Positions 53,401 through 62,423 are shown, counted from the first letter of the stretch. The stretch: DNA of 64,000 nt from Periweissella fabalis (GCF_012396505.1 NZ_JAAXPN010000001.1:496001-560000); one strand, 5' to 3'. Made by a program: numbers and translations. Notes: generated by a model not told the origin, from the sequence alone.

Positions 53401-55474
53401 CTTTAAGCGTCCCGCCGTTTTGGAAGTAAAAGACATTACTGTTAATGTTTGTGTTTTTAGTTAAATCAAAAACGAGTTTATGTGCGTGATACATTGAAAT
53501 GACTGAGCCGCCACCTTGTGCATCTAGTAAGGTTACTTGACCACTACCATCAGCAGAGATATTAGCATTTGCGCCATCTTCAAAGGTAAAGTTTCCAGCC
53601 CCCCAAAGGTTGATTAAATCTGAACTTTGTGTTCCTAAATTCGTTGCTTGAACATTTAATGTTCCACCGTTACCAATTACAAATATTCCATTATTATTCA
53701 GTTGAATAATCCCCATATTTGTATTTTGTAACGCACCATTTTGGCTAATGTTAATGGTTCCGTAATCATTAACGGTCCCCGCACCGGTAATGTAAATTGC
53801 TTTGTTTCCAGTTGAATTCGCACTAGTTGAGTTATAGTTAATGACCCCACTCTTATTAACTACTACTGAACCAGTACCATCAAGATAAATTCCTGAAAAT
53901 CCTGGCATGTTCAATGCTTGAAGATTCAATATTCCCTCAACAATCACTGAGCCCCCATTTGTATACACAAGCGCATTGGTCCCAGTTTCGTTTGCCCCAC
54001 CAACAATGGTTCTAGCTAATGTTACTGTAGCACCTTGGTCAATCTTAAAAGTCCCACCAGCAGCCAACACAATTGCCGTTCCACCAGCTGTAGTTCCTGT
54101 AAAATTAGCTCCTGCTAATACTTCAACATTGCTTGATTCAAAAATTTCTTGGTCTCCACTACCATCTAATTGCACCCTATTCCCATCAATTGGTGATGTA
54201 TATGTTCCACTTGGTAATAATTGTGTGTTAACGTTCCCAGAAATAAAGACGGGGATACCATATGAACTAATCATTTGTGAGCCTTTATAGTTCACGTTAC
54301 TAAATGTTAGTGATTGAACATCAGCATTATTGGCATTACCGATTAATCGAATTGGTCCCCACCAAGAAGCTGCCCAAATATTAAGATCAGTAAACTTAAC
54401 CTGAGATTGGGTATTACTGGCGTTCATTACAACAAAATTATTTTGCCAATCTAAAGTATAGTATTTATCTGTTGTCCCTGTTGCACCACTAATCGTCAAA
54501 TTACGAACTGGAATACTAGATCCGGCAAAAAATGGAACATTTTTCTGTGACAAGCTAATATCATTTTGTAAATTAATCGATGTGATACTTCCATTAAACA
54601 ATGCATCTCGGAATTGTTGGGCGGTTGAGACATTTGCAACCGTGCTAGCATCCTTAGCTGCCAACATTTGGGGCTTTAAAGTTGCGCCTTTAGTATCTTT
54701 GGCTGCGGTCGAACTCAATGTAGCCACCGAACTAGCACTTTTTAACGTATTCGCTACTTGGCCAGCTAAACTATTAGCATTACTTAAAGCACCGTTACTA
54801 CTATTGCTAGCGGTAGTAACGGCAGTCCCTAAGCTATCAATGGTATTAGGCGTATTTATGCCCGATGCATCAGAAATTACGGTGTTAGCTGGCGTTGGTT
54901 GCGTAGTTGGATTTGTTGCTGCACCAGCATTACTAGTTGCAGCTGGACTTTCACTGGCGTTAGCTGGCGTAATCGCTGTTGTTTGCGTTGGCGGTGTTGG
55001 TTGTTTATCTGGCGTTGCTAATTCCGGATGCTCAACACTAATCGTTTGCTTAGATGGCGCAGCTGGTGCTTGACTAGGCACAGCACTATCCGCGATAGCA
55101 CTACTTACTGTTGCTTGACTAGTCGCCACACTACTTACTGTTGCTTGACTGGTCGCTGCACTACTTGATATTACACTAGGATCTGTTTTGTCATCATTAG
55201 AATCAGAAATTTTTTGTCTGTAGATTGCTGTTGTATTTGTATTATGTAATTCATCAGCAGCAGCATGACTTGGCATACCAGTGATCATACCGACACCAAA
55301 TCCAATAAAGATAATCGGTGCATATAACCAATTTTTACCAGCTTTATACATTTTATATCGCCGTTTTGCGATTACATTATTATGAATATTAATTTTTTTT
55401 GCATTGCCTTTCCCCCAAAATGATGTTATTAAAATCTGTTTTTTAACAACTTTAACAATAGATTCATTAAGCAT
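50486..55474 (-). CDS. Giant Ser/Ala-rich cell-wall adhesin, KxYKxGKxW signal, LPKTD anchor
   Basis: About 1662 residues. An atypical long signal has KMYKAGKNW at 41-49 then a hydrophobic stretch. Next come a Ser/Ala/Thr/Pro region (to about 270) and a beta-helix, pectate-lyase-like adhesive domain (about 275-780). An Ig-like domain follows (about 766-865), then a stalk dominated by Ala, Ser, Asn and Val with a 48-residue repeat at 1120-1167 and 1190-1238. It ends LPKTDEQSQ, a membrane helix and RKKHDDK. It resembles serine-rich repeat glycoproteins. The start is unsure: ATG at 55474 or TTG at 55513. Two glycosyltransferases lie just upstream. Confidence 0.85.
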   Translation of the reverse strand: MLNESIVKVVKKQILITSFWGKGNAKKINIHNNVIAKRRYKMYKAGKNWLYAPIIFIGFGVGMITGMPSHAAADELHNTNTTAIYRQKISDSNDDKTDPSVISSSAATSQATVSSVATSQATVSSAIADSAVPSQAPAAPSKQTISVEHPELATPDKQPTPPTQTTAITPANASESPAATSNAGAATNPTTQPTPANTVISDASGINTPNTIDSLGTAVTTASNSSNGALSNANSLAGQVANTLKSASSVATLSSTAAKDTKGATLKPQMLAAKDASTVANVSTAQQFRDALFNGSITSINLQNDISLSQKNVPFFAGSSIPVRNLTISGATGTTDKYYTLDWQNNFVVMNASNTQSQVKFTDLNIWAASWWGPIRLIGNANNADVQSLTFSNVNYKGSQMISSYGIPVFISGNVNTQLLPSGTYTSPIDGNRVQLDGSGDQEIFESSNVEVLAGANFTGTTAGGTAIVLAAGGTFKIDQGATVTLARTIVGGANETGTNALVYTNGGSVIVEGILNLQALNMPGFSGIYLDGTGSVVVNKSGVINYNSTSANSTGNKAIYITGAGTVNDYGTINISQNGALQNTNMGIIQLNNNGIFVIGNGGTLNVQATNLGTQSSDLINLWGAGNFTFEDGANANISADGSGQVTLLDAQGGGSVISMYHAHKLVFDLTKNTNINSNVFYFQNGGTLKGQLQKIIFGTPNSAAIGPYLSFSIPIYQASLYPGQKATAQGLTSASEVAINALALALTNNKYLEFDTAADNKVNIVPTVTDQSTTVSGTTLPGAYVTLTDGKGNLIKGLPAGTLTADPYDATKYMVQADQSGNWTITLPDGLKLPANTILRATSSINFVKVNYDVVVGDLTSVDNNSAAQSKASATSTTAATATSTASTATSSSNDAALANSTAQSLAKQYSNTTNVASYVHTVSSAASVAASAASVASTAQGNANLAASTAASAASVAAEALENQQSAASTANDALSNAQSAASAAAAASYGNDPAYGSYASAAASYASAASTAVSNAVFAANSVASAASVAASANANALAQQAIATSSASVAASAANDAANALLAEQQAITNTAVVAAKSAADSTNIAADNTTNDNTNTDSSATATNSYTNTASGHASAATSSANDAANAASSAAATAAANSGNSSVASAASAAAVASSTATSAGDYSSNASSSASQASDSTMATKSSASDAQSSANDATNAASSAASTATANSGNSSVASAAAAAAAASSTATSAASVANSASAVANTANSDAQDQKAAAASAAAAASNAASVANSYASDAASAAASDASVASAAASVASAAQATANAENSTATSVANDTNASTAKSYANQAANELANLTAKTYYPAALASAKAAQDAANQAAEYARQQAANVTKAEGYVKQANALLAKAPNNTEVKAFVQAAAKWLKLSKQYAADANQAVIVAQQHADKAREYAEATKLADAQTLAAIAQANAYAQAAAKAAAGSPVQRQLLAQRRFFALRALASQLRAQTLAAASQNVVTPADVIAAQVAAENTAKQVTLANNSSKNAQQNAENAAQELMLANEQALRAFNDIHNFDLVVPTLTDNGNGVTPVQPKAHDNHNNGDQQTPMIPVNVNKPEIKQNADGKVALPTNTQTGLPKTDEQSQTATMLTIIGEVMLGLVGLLGLSSRKKHDDK

Positions 55475-55610
55475 ATCGATGCTCTTTTCGATTATACGAG
55501 GTATTTTGAGCAATATTGTCTTTGTAATATTTTGCTAATACTTTATTTGGCTTATCAATAAAATAAGTTTTACATTATTTTAAAAAGACTTGTAATTTAC
55601 TTTCTTTAAA

Positions 55611-55639
55611 AATAATATGCATTTAAAATGCATATTATT
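55611..55639. promoter_or_regulatory. 29-bp palindrome upstream of the adhesin
   Basis: AATAATATGCAT-TTAAA-ATGCATATTATT is perfect and has no T-tract. It is in the 318-bp gap before the adhesin start, so it may be an operator or a transcript-processing hairpin. Confidence 0.5.
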
Positions 55640-55792
55640 AAAATTGATAAATATGCTATTTTTGATAAATAAGTGCCTGTAAACTGTTTGTAAACTAATA
55701 TTTTTTTCATTTTTATTTTCTAGCACTTTCAAATAAAAAATTTAGTTTTCTAAATACTGATAGGCTTAAATACAAAACACTATTTTACGGTA

Positions 55793-57283
55793 TCAGGCCT
55801 TAATAGCTGCTTGCCATTGACTTACTAAATGTTTATCATCAAATGCTTGGGATGTTTTAAGTGTATTAGCTTTCAATGCTTGTACTTGCTTAACATCCCC
55901 AAAAGTTTCAATAATTAACTTGGCTAAATTATGTGGCGTCCGATTAGTAATCGTAATCCCGTTTTTACCATTTGTAACCAAGTTTTCATTAATATAATCT
56001 ACTGCATAGCAAGCCACTGGAACGCCATGACTCATACTTTCAAGGGCATTGATCCCAAAGCCTTCATTTTCTGACGTTGTGATGAATAATGAAGCATCTT
56101 GGTAAATTTCACTATTATCAATACTATAATCCAATACATGGACGACTTCCGCTAAGTTGGCTTGCTTGATTTGTTGTTCAATTTGTTCGCGATATTCTGG
56201 TGACGCGTAGTACCCTTTCAAGTACAACTCGGTATCTGCTTTGCGTTCATGAATATTTTGGAAGACTTCAATCAATGCCGTAACGTTCTTGTCTGGTGCC
56301 AAGCGGCCAACATAAACTAATTTAGTTAACGCGGTTTGCTTATTAGTATCATCAATTGGATATGAAGCGGTTTGCAATCCTGTGGTTGCATTAACCGCAT
56401 AACCTTGCTTAATTTCAGCGGCTTGCGTAGCAGTTCCTGTTGCAATCAAATCAAATCGCTTCCCTTTAGGGGCAACAATCCCTTCATATGCTAACTTAAT
56501 ACCTTTTTCACCGGTAATTGAATTCTTTTCCAAGTGACTTTCGTGCAAGTACGCAATTGTTTTAATGGGATTAACCACCCCCAAAACAGATTCCACCACA
56601 CTTGGTCGATCAGCTACAAAGACTCCTTGGCTAGCACTATTTAATTCATTTAAAAAGAAGGTAAATAATTGATTTTGGGTATCAAAAACATAATCTTGGC
56701 CGTAGAAATCAAGTAATTTGTACATGCTAGGTGAGACAACCCCATTAATAAACATGTGCACAATTTCAATGACGGGCTTGCCATCAATATCAAAGAAGGT
56801 TTGTAAGGCTACTGAGCCATCTGGATGGTAAGTTTGTTCCATTGAAAGGAACCCCCGCCAGTCATAGAATTGCGTTAATTCTTTGTTTCCGACCCGATCA
56901 AAGTAATCAATATCACCCGCTAAACCAACAGTCCCTGGCATAATATTCATTTTAGCTAACGTCCGGCCCATGTAATCAATGGTTGAGTAGTTAGCATCAA
57001 CGCCTGTCACATGATAATCACGTAATGGGACTGTTTCTAAGAAACGCACACTCAATTCTTTGCGTTCAACATTAGTGGCCTTTTGGAAATAATCATACAT
57101 ATTCACATATTGATCACTAGTAAGACCAAGGGTTGCGGTATCCCGTGATAAGAACCGGTTGTATTCTTTCGTTACAATTTTAGCTGCTTCGCCATTAGCT
57201 AATAAGTCCTTGGTCCGACTAATTTGCGCAAATTCAATCCCTGAATTAAAAGCATAAATATTTTCTCCGACTGAATAAATCAT
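55793..57283 (-). CDS. Glycosyltransferase family 4, adhesin-linked (GtfA/GtfB-like), second gene
   Basis: The N-terminal half of this 496-residue protein is the family-specific domain seen in TagE/GtfA-type proteins, including a SIDYMGRTLAKMN and VALQTFFDIDGKPVIE part. The C-terminal half is GT4: KLVYVGRLAPDKNV and ENEGFGINALESMSHG with the EX7E motif. It overlaps in style with the neighbour at 57302. Together they likely glycosylate the Ser/Ala-rich adhesin in the cytoplasm; poly(glycerol phosphate) glucosylation is the alternative. A G6 run is its ribosome site (57293-57298). Confidence 0.82.
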   Translation of the reverse strand: MIYSVGENIYAFNSGIEFAQISRTKDLLANGEAAKIVTKEYNRFLSRDTATLGLTSDQYVNMYDYFQKATNVERKELSVRFLETVPLRDYHVTGVDANYSTIDYMGRTLAKMNIMPGTVGLAGDIDYFDRVGNKELTQFYDWRGFLSMEQTYHPDGSVALQTFFDIDGKPVIEIVHMFINGVVSPSMYKLLDFYGQDYVFDTQNQLFTFFLNELNSASQGVFVADRPSVVESVLGVVNPIKTIAYLHESHLEKNSITGEKGIKLAYEGIVAPKGKRFDLIATGTATQAAEIKQGYAVNATTGLQTASYPIDDTNKQTALTKLVYVGRLAPDKNVTALIEVFQNIHERKADTELYLKGYYASPEYREQIEQQIKQANLAEVVHVLDYSIDNSEIYQDASLFITTSENEGFGINALESMSHGVPVACYAVDYINENLVTNGKNGITITNRTPHNLAKLIIETFGDVKQVQALKANTLKTSQAFDDKHLVSQWQAAIKA

Positions 57284-57301
57284 TTTGTTGTTCCCCCCAT
57301 T

Positions 57302-58861
57302 TTATCGTACAAGTTTAGCATCGAGTTGCTTGGCATCATCTAAAAGTGCTTTCCAAGCATGCCAAACATTTTCTTCTGAATAACGTTTGGCTGAGTCATA
57401 GGCTCCCGTACTCAAACGTTGTAAAGTTCGTTTGTGCGTCAAGACGTTAATCATCTTTTCACCCATTGCTTTGTAATCATCAAATGGGACGACATATCTA
57501 TTAATATCGTCTTGGACAATTTCATTTGGTCCATAGTTAACATCATACGTAATTCCCACAACCCCATGTGAGGTGGCTTCCATGACGGCCAAATTAAAGC
57601 CTTCCATCCGTGAGGTCAACCCAAAGATTTGAGCATCGTTAAGGACACTTTGAACATCACTATTATATCCTTTCAAAGTTACCACGTCTTCCAGGCCAAG
57701 TTCCTTAATTGTCGCTTCAACTTTCTTCTTTTCCGAGTAGTTATTCGTTGAATCCGCATACCCATACAAGTCCAACGTTACTTCCGGAACTTTAGCATGC
57801 GCAATTGCTACGGCCCGCACTAAATCATCAAGGTGTTTCTCATAAGCAATCCGAGCAACGGCCACAATTTTACCAAAAGTCCGTTCATTCGTTTTAATCC
57901 GTTTTTGGTTTAACATTTCATCGGGCACAATCCCGACTGGAATCGTGTAATTACGGCGAATACCAGGGAACCGGGCAATCACATCTTTAGCTTGTTTTTG
58001 CGTAGCTGAAACCACGGCTGAATATTGATCGATGTTGGTTAATGCATATTCGTAATTGTTATTCATCACTGAATTCATTGGATCTTGGGCATCCCCGGCT
58101 TGTGAGTTATGCAAGTGCATGACTGTAAAGGCTTGTTTACGCATCCGCGTTAAGGCTTGGTCGGCTAGTAATGATCGGTCAAGCACAAAAATATTAGTTT
58201 CATCGTTTTGTTCATTGATTTGGTTCAAGAAAAATTCAAATAATTCATCGATCGTATCAAATTGGTGGACATGGCCACCTTGTTCACTCAACAACCACCC
58301 CGTTTTTTCAACTTCATTAACAGCATTGGTGCGATGAAAGTTTCGTAAAACAACTTCTCCACTGGGAGTATACCAAGCTTCGGTGCCAATTTTATTGTCA
58401 GGAGTATACCACTGTGATAATGAACGGAACCCACGTTGATCATAAAAATCAACTCGGTATAAATTACCAAAGCCATCAAACATTTCAACTGAGAAGACTT
58501 CCTTTATTCCATGCACGTAGTTAACTCGGGCAACCATGCGATTATCTTCACGTTTAACGATAAACCGATTGTTATCAGTTTCATCCGTAAAACTTAAATT
58601 CTTCAAGCCAAAATCAATGTCATTCACATGTAATTCTTTTGGTTCAACAATCAAGGCATGTTGATAAAAATCAAACATGTTAATCATGTGCGCATCATCA
58701 ACCCCCGCTGTCCGAGCTGTTACATGTAAATCGCGGAACCAGTCACGTGTTAAGAAATAATAACTGGTATCGTTCTTATCAAACAATCGTGCCCGCTTCA
58801 ATTGAGCATGTTCAATCCCAGATTTATTATCCGGCATTCCAAAATTAATAAAATAAATCAT
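57302..58861 (-). CDS. Glycosyltransferase family 4, adhesin-linked (GtfA-like), first gene
   Basis: This 519-residue protein starts MIYFINFGMPDNKSGIEHAQ, the usual opening of accessory-Sec-type GtfA and of TagE-like enzymes. The GT4 half has GKIVAVARIAYEKHL, LYGYAD, and RMEGFNLAVMEATSHG with EX7E. In serine-rich adhesin loci GtfA and GtfB form a complex that adds GlcNAc to serine. The two genes here are 18 bp apart and precede the adhesin, so they probably act on it. A G7 run forms the ribosome site (58869-58875), 7 bases from the ATG. Confidence 0.82.
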   Translation of the reverse strand: MIYFINFGMPDNKSGIEHAQLKRARLFDKNDTSYYFLTRDWFRDLHVTARTAGVDDAHMINMFDFYQHALIVEPKELHVNDIDFGLKNLSFTDETDNNRFIVKREDNRMVARVNYVHGIKEVFSVEMFDGFGNLYRVDFYDQRGFRSLSQWYTPDNKIGTEAWYTPSGEVVLRNFHRTNAVNEVEKTGWLLSEQGGHVHQFDTIDELFEFFLNQINEQNDETNIFVLDRSLLADQALTRMRKQAFTVMHLHNSQAGDAQDPMNSVMNNNYEYALTNIDQYSAVVSATQKQAKDVIARFPGIRRNYTIPVGIVPDEMLNQKRIKTNERTFGKIVAVARIAYEKHLDDLVRAVAIAHAKVPEVTLDLYGYADSTNNYSEKKKVEATIKELGLEDVVTLKGYNSDVQSVLNDAQIFGLTSRMEGFNLAVMEATSHGVVGITYDVNYGPNEIVQDDINRYVVPFDDYKAMGEKMINVLTHKRTLQRLSTGAYDSAKRYSEENVWHAWKALLDDAKQLDAKLVR

Positions 58862-58920
58862 CTTAAATCCCCCCCTATTTAATTTAAATAAAAAATTACA
58901 TCTAAGTTAAATTTTGAGCT

Positions 58921-58960
58921 AAAAAAAAAGTTAAGTCAATACAATTTGACTTAACTTTTA
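58921..58960. terminator. Bidirectional terminator
   Basis: AAAAGTTAAGTCAA / TTGACTTAACTTTT arms around a 6-nt loop. It overlaps the stop of the alkylsulfatase-like gene. Confidence 0.82.
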
Positions 58961-60229
58961 CTTATTATCTAACATTTCTTTGGCATAACTAATGTAGTAA
59001 TGACGACCATTTGCACTCGTTTCTAAATCAGCTAACGCATATAACGTCTTAATTTTTAAATCAACTGCTTTTGTTTCCCCAATAGCAATTAGTAAATCAC
59101 ATAATTGTAAAGCCCATAAATAATCAGCTTCAGAAATAGCTGTTTCAAGTGCATTTAATACTTTATCAGATCCACCAATCAATGCGACCATTTTAGCTGA
59201 ATACAAATATTGCGGCATTTTATGCAAATTAGTCGGATTACCATCAAACCAACCAACATACGCTGTAAAAATCGCACGAACCGTCCATTCGACACTACCA
59301 TAAATTTCTTGTAAGTATGGTAAAGTTCGTAAGTGATCAGGTAAGCGAACTTGTTCAACAACTTCTTGAACCGTCAGACCTGCATCAATATGAGCTAATG
59401 TTTGATCAAAGATGGATGCGATTGCATCTCGATAATTACGCAAAGTAGTTTTAACAATATCTGCTCCTTCTAAAGGCTGTAAGTGCCCTGGTAATACTGT
59501 GACTGCATTATACGTAATTAACAAATCTAAACTTTGAATCCAACGGCCAATATCACGGTATTGCCCACCACGAATGGCAGCTAAATTAGGAAAAGCAGCA
59601 TAATAATTGTCTCCTGAACACATAATCTTTTGATCAGGTAGCCAAACGTATCCCATATCACCGTTTTCCCCCGGGGCACTAATTAACTGTAAATGTACTC
59701 CATCAATCACACGATCAACAATTCCATCAGTGATTATTTCAGTTGGTAATAATGGTGCATACCCGCGTTGACCTTGTGTATGGCCTTCACGCATTCCAAT
59801 TCCCTGAGTAATTGCTTCATCATCATTAAGACGATAGCCCATTTGATGTTGCGTACGCTTTAGTAAGACATCATTTATTTTTCTTGAATCTAGCAATTGA
59901 TGATCACGATTAGCAAAAGCAATCACTGATTGTGCTGTTGCTTGAAACATACCAGCTCCCCCACGGTGATCCGGATGCCCGTGCGTATAAATAATTGTCC
60001 GTACTGGTTTTGGTGTAATTTTTTGCAATTCCATCAACATTTCTGCTGCCCGATCTGGTGAGTCTAATGTATCAATCAAAATAACACTCATTGCACCTTC
60101 AATCGCGACAGCATTGCTATGTCCATACCCAACAAATAGATGAACTCCTTCACCAAAATGGAAAATTTGCTTTGTTTCGTTTATTGTAGCAAATTCTTGT
60201 AAAATATTAACGCCACCTTTTTCTAACAT
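58958..60229 (-). CDS. Alkylsulfatase-like metallo-beta-lactamase-fold hydrolase (paralog 2)
   Basis: The 423 residues equal the length of paralog 1 and are similar throughout: TIIYTHGHPDHRGGA, APGENGDMGYVWLPDQ, VLPGHLQPL and YVGWFDGNPTNLHKMP. The zinc ligands are intact. The ATG at 60229 aligns with the start of paralog 1; a TTG at 60241 is possible. A G5 run lies 12 bases upstream of the ATG. Cytoplasmic. Two such enzymes in one 64-kb window suggest a duplication and different substrates or regulation. Confidence 0.85.
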   Translation of the reverse strand: MLEKGGVNILQEFATINETKQIFHFGEGVHLFVGYGHSNAVAIEGAMSVILIDTLDSPDRAAEMLMELQKITPKPVRTIIYTHGHPDHRGGAGMFQATAQSVIAFANRDHQLLDSRKINDVLLKRTQHQMGYRLNDDEAITQGIGMREGHTQGQRGYAPLLPTEIITDGIVDRVIDGVHLQLISAPGENGDMGYVWLPDQKIMCSGDNYYAAFPNLAAIRGGQYRDIGRWIQSLDLLITYNAVTVLPGHLQPLEGADIVKTTLRNYRDAIASIFDQTLAHIDAGLTVQEVVEQVRLPDHLRTLPYLQEIYGSVEWTVRAIFTAYVGWFDGNPTNLHKMPQYLYSAKMVALIGGSDKVLNALETAISEADYLWALQLCDLLIAIGETKAVDLKIKTLYALADLETSANGRHYYISYAKEMLDNK

Positions 60230-60542
60230 TAGAACTGGCAACCCCCTTTCACCTATAATCTTCTTATATCATTTATTGTATTATACTACAATTATAGAAT
60301 ATAAAACTAATGTAAAAAATCAGATTTAACTAATTTATAATTTTTTACATAAATTACAAAATCAACTAAAATAAATAAGTTCAAGTAACGATGTAAATCT
60401 ACGCATTTATATTAAAAATGTATAATCTCAAAGTAACAAAACTGAAATAATCAATTAGTAAACATTAAAATATATGTAAATAACATTTAATTATTCACCT
60501 ATAATGTAATTATACATTACTATAGTTAGTATAAATAATCCT
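60230..60542. other. Gene-free AT-rich region
   Basis: Apart from the G-tract ribosome site, I see only A/T-rich sequence and possible -10 boxes (TATAAT-like near 60500), with no hairpin or gene. Confidence 0.35.
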
Positions 60543-61133
60543 TTATTTAGAATTAAATTTTTGTATAAAATCTTTAAGCCGATGACTTACCATATGTTTA
60601 ACATTAAGTTTATTAAAAAAATTATTTGGTAATTTTTCTCGAATATCATGTTTAGCCATCAAGATTAATATGCTACTAAAACTATCCCGATATAGCATTG
60701 GTGTGCTAGGTTCATGGATAGCCATAAAAACAAATAAATGTAAAATATCATTTGTTGGAGCTTCACTTGATTCTAAGGCAATTTTTTCTGATGTGATTAA
60801 TCCATTCAAATCCGTACTTAAAACAATAGCTTCTTGTTTATCATTAGTAGGTATGAGCTTAACTAAGATTTCTTGCTTTGAAATAGCATCATGAATTTGA
60901 TATGGAAAGCTTTCTTTTATAGTATTTCTACCTTTTGCTTGTTCTAATTGTTGCTTACGATCATTATTTCTACTACGCTGCTGATGCTGTGTTGCCAATA
61001 AATATTCTTGTTTATCTAAAAGTTGTTGATTCATATCCTTAGTCATATTATCAGCGTTAGTAGCTTGAATTGCCTTAATACTTTCAACTGTTTCAAACTG
61101 TTCCGTATATGCTACTTCTCCATTAATCTCGAT
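60543..61133 (-). CDS. Hypothetical protein with non-canonical (ATC) or lost start
   Basis: From the first ATG (61046) the product has 167 residues. But the same frame stays open and protein-like upstream (IEINGEVAYTEQFETVES), with no ATG, GTG or TTG. A perfect AAGGAG lies 7 bases before an ATC codon at 61133, the ideal start position. So either ATC starts translation, giving 196 residues, or the original start was mutated. I do not recognise the family. It is charged, Gln-rich at the N-terminus, and soluble. Single gene upstream of the alkylsulfatase-like paralog. Confidence 0.5.
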   Translation of the reverse strand: MEINGEVAYTEQFETVESIKAIQATNADNMTKDMNQQLLDKQEYLLATQHQQRSRNNDRKQQLEQAKGRNTIKESFPYQIHDAISKQEILVKLIPTNDKQEAIVLSTDLNGLITSEKIALESSEAPTNDILHLFVFMAIHEPSTPMLYRDSFSSILILMAKHDIREKLPNNFFNKLNVKHMVSHRLKDFIQKFNSK

Positions 61134-61197
61134 AACCTTACTCCTTATTAAAACATCACTTTTACCGTTTAATTACCATTTTTAGTTTACTATATAT

Positions 61198-61240
61198 AAA
61201 AAGAGAAGATGAAATAATACCATCTTCTCTTTATTTTTTT
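61198..61240. terminator. Terminator of guaC
   Basis: AAAGAGAAGATG / CATCTTCTCTTT arms around a 9-nt loop and T-rich ends on both strands. Confidence 0.85.
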
Positions 61241-62228
61241 AATAAGTATCACCATTCACAATTGAATTTTTGACGATTACATAATCAACTTGGTGTAAGT
61301 CTTTTAAGACGCGGCCACCGGCATATGAAATTGCTGATTGTAAATCTTCATGCATTTCTTGGAGCGTGTTATCAATTGAACCGCGATAAGGAACAAATAA
61401 TTTCTTACCTTCAACGTGGCTGTATTCACCCTTTTGGAATTGTGAAGCGGAACCAAAGTAAGTTTTAAACATCTCACCGTCAATTTCAAACTTTTCACCG
61501 GGCGTTTCCTCATGACCAGCAAATAATGAACCAATCATAACCATATCAGCACCAAAGCGAATTGATTTAGCAATATCACCATTATAACGAATACCACCAT
61601 CCGTCACAATTGGCTTGCGAGCCGCTTTGGCACATAATCGTAACGCGGCTAATTGCCAACCACCGGTACCAAAACCGGTTTTAAGCTTCGTGATACAAGC
61701 TTTACCAGGTCCAACCCCAACTTTTGTGGCATCAGCACCGGCATCTTCTAAATCTCGCACCCCTTCAGGCGTGGCAACATTTCCAGCAATTAAGAAAGTT
61801 TCTGGTAAACGGGCTTTAATAAATTTAATCATGTCCATCACAGTTTCAGAATGACCATGGGCAATATCAATGGTAATGTATTCTGGTACGATGCCTTCCG
61901 CCGCAAAGCGTTCAATCAACGCATGTTCATCTGCTTTAACTCCAATACTAATTGAAGCAAATAAACCGGCTTGATGCATTTTAACGACAAAATCGTAACG
62001 AGTTTCTGGTTCAAAACGATGCATGACATAGAAAAATCCCTTTTCAGCTAAGTGCATCGCTAATGGTTCATCAATTACCGTTTGCATGTTAGCTGGTACC
62101 ACCGGAATTTTAAAAGTCATTGGACCAAATTGAACTGATGTATCGGCTTGTGATCGACTTGTAATCACACATTTACGTGGTACAAGTTGTACATCTTCAT
62201 AATCAAAAACTGTTAATCCATTATTCAT
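61239..62228 (-). CDS. guaC: GMP reductase
   Basis: This 329-residue protein has the usual length of the type 2 enzyme. [15 protein letters not shown] opens it. [30 protein letters not shown] with the catalytic Cys, [20 protein letters not shown] and [11 protein letters not shown] are signature blocks. No CBS domains, which separates it from IMP dehydrogenase. It converts GMP to IMP with NADPH, linking purine salvage. PurBox-like sites upstream indicate PurR control. Monocistronic. Confidence 0.95.
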   Translation of the reverse strand: MNNGLTVFDYEDVQLVPRKCVITSRSQADTSVQFGPMTFKIPVVPANMQTVIDEPLAMHLAEKGFFYVMHRFEPETRYDFVVKMHQAGLFASISIGVKADEHALIERFAAEGIVPEYITIDIAHGHSETVMDMIKFIKARLPETFLIAGNVATPEGVRDLEDAGADATKVGVGPGKACITKLKTGFGTGGWQLAALRLCAKAARKPIVTDGGIRYNGDIAKSIRFGADMVMIGSLFAGHEETPGEKFEIDGEMFKTYFGSASQFQKGEYSHVEGKKLFVPYRGSIDNTLQEMHEDLQSAISYAGGRVLKDLHQVDYVIVKNSIVNGDTY

Positions 62229-62261
62229 TATCTATCCTCAAACTTTTTCATTTTAATTTAC

Positions 62262-62419
62262 AAAACACGAACTTTATTATTTATCCAAGCCCCAAGAAAA
62301 CATTATACCGAACTTTATTTACAATTGAAAGCTAAAAATGATTTTAATACGAAAAATATCCTAATAAATAAAATATAGTTCGTGTTTAACTGATGAATTC
62401 ACTAAGAAATACGAACTTT
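62262..62419 (-). promoter_or_regulatory. guaC promoter region with four PurBox-like sites
   Basis: A TATAAT -10 (plus-strand 62302-62307) is 17 bp from a weak TTTCAA. The best PurBox-like site is TATACCGAACTTT (62304-62316), which overlaps the -10. Others are AAAACACGAACTTT (62262-62275), ATAGTTCGTGTTT (62375-62387) and AAATACGAACTTT (62407-62419). The shared CGAAC/GTTCG core fits the lactic-acid-bacterial PurR motif. Confidence 0.6.
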
Positions 62420-62423
62420 ACAG

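Noticed and set aside
55793-58861. The two glycosyltransferases as wall teichoic acid glucosyltransferases (TagE)
   Set aside because: The similarity is real and not excluded, but no teichoic acid genes are nearby while the Ser/Ala-rich adhesin is directly downstream, so adhesin modification is preferred.
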